Source: Vitis vinifera (Eukaryota > Streptophyta > Magnoliopsida > Vitales > Vitaceae). Taken from it: DNA of 64,000 bases. Where the stretch lies: positions 8,504,501-8,568,500 of the forward strand of contig NC_081810.1 in NCBI RefSeq assembly GCF_030704535.1. Direction: 5' to 3'. Of this stretch, positions 63,633 to 64,000 are shown piece after piece. The stretch's first letter is position 1; each line of letters opens with the position of its first letter. The translations under genes were made by a program, and so were the position numbers. The notes below the pieces were generated by a model that saw nothing but the letters and a program-made list of their open reading frames with translations, was not told the DNA's origin and did no database searches.

Positions 63633-64000
63633 CTAACCAACTTTGCTTCTCACCAATGATTTGATCAATTCTTCTAATCACATGACAAAAAAAAATAAAA
63701 AAATAAAAAATAAAAAAAAATAATAATAATACTTTTTCAATGACTTACCATTCAAGAATTCTTGATTTGACAATTGGTTATAGCTGTATGAAGATTGTAT
63801 TTACCTTTATAAAATTTTTTTATGCTGTCATGAAACTCTTAAATAACATGTTAACATCAACGTCAATACTACCTTTGCATATAGTCAAGGTGGCTTAAGA
63901 TAAGCTTAAAGTGAAAAAGATGCATCACAAAGTATGAATCACACAACATATCTCTAACAAACTTTGCTTCTCACCAATGATTTGATCAATTCTTCTAATC
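63633..64000. repeat. Direct repeat about 46 bp long at 321-bp spacing, cut by the window edge
   Basis: 'aactttgcttctcaccaatg' followed by 'atttgatcaattcttctaat' occurs at 63639-63679 and again at 63960-64000, nearly without change. It may be the start of a second unit of a tandem repeat of about 321 bases or a pair of LTR-like ends. Confidence 0.8.

Larger units (their letters stand above)
60746..64000. other. AT-rich spacer at the right edge
   Basis: No coding exon is supported. Notable contents are a cluster of palindromic repeats (61026-61240), homopolymer A/T runs, and a direct repeat that reaches the window edge. Weak similarity to retroelement leader sequence cannot be tested here. 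Confidence 0.5.

Overview
This is plant nuclear DNA. Five split genes with GT-AG (one GC-AG) introns are visible, two encode or resemble chloroplast/plastid-type proteins, and the space between them is filled with LTR retrotransposons, an endogenous pararetrovirus, MITEs and AT-rich spacers. Gene content and repeat style suggest a woody eudicot, with grapevine (Vitis) my best guess. That guess is an inference from protein resemblance, not a database result.

Layout. 1-3.1 kb is spacer with microsatellites. 3.14-4.46 kb (+) is a small bHLH-like regulator with an ACT-like C-terminus. 6.93-12.0 kb (-) is a seven-exon TruA-family tRNA pseudouridine synthase. 12.5-33.4 kb is a nest: a decayed caulimovirid (Florendovirus-like) endogenous pararetrovirus on the minus strand is split by an 18-kb Ty3/gypsy Tat/Ogre-type composite element flanked by a 5-bp target duplication (CACCT). 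Inside that element sit an inverted LTR, a second Tat/Ogre-type element with a 5.3-kb LTR and a gag-protease reading frame, a 66-bp tandem repeat array, and a 3' LTR. The LTRs carry pieces of at least three host genes: vacuolar H+-pyrophosphatase, 3-ketoacyl-CoA thiolase and a nearly complete intronless N-terminal methyltransferase. 33.4-34.0 kb is a hAT-type MITE with an 8-bp duplication.

36.13-45.11 kb (+) is a complete 15-exon TIC110 gene (1007 codons by my splice model). It is followed by a 368-bp GC-rich hAT-type element that contains a tRNA-like sequence. 49.36-53.18 kb holds two convergent class III peroxidase genes, one with a GC-AG intron and the other with a duplicated 5' splice site. 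54.05-54.87 kb is a tandem duplication in which one copy carries a small SINE-like insertion and the other is the empty site. 55.17-56.09 kb (-) is a BLOS1 (BLOC-1 subunit 1) gene. 56.6-60.7 kb is a decayed Ty1/copia element. The last 3 kb is AT-rich spacer with a cluster of palindromic repeats and a direct repeat cut by the window edge.

The genes do not form one pathway; this is an ordinary plant gene neighbourhood. The most unusual structure is the retroelement nest: its long LTRs appear to have acquired host coding sequence, downstream of what looks like an LTR-encoded splice donor. Exon coordinates were read by eye from splice signals and frame continuity.
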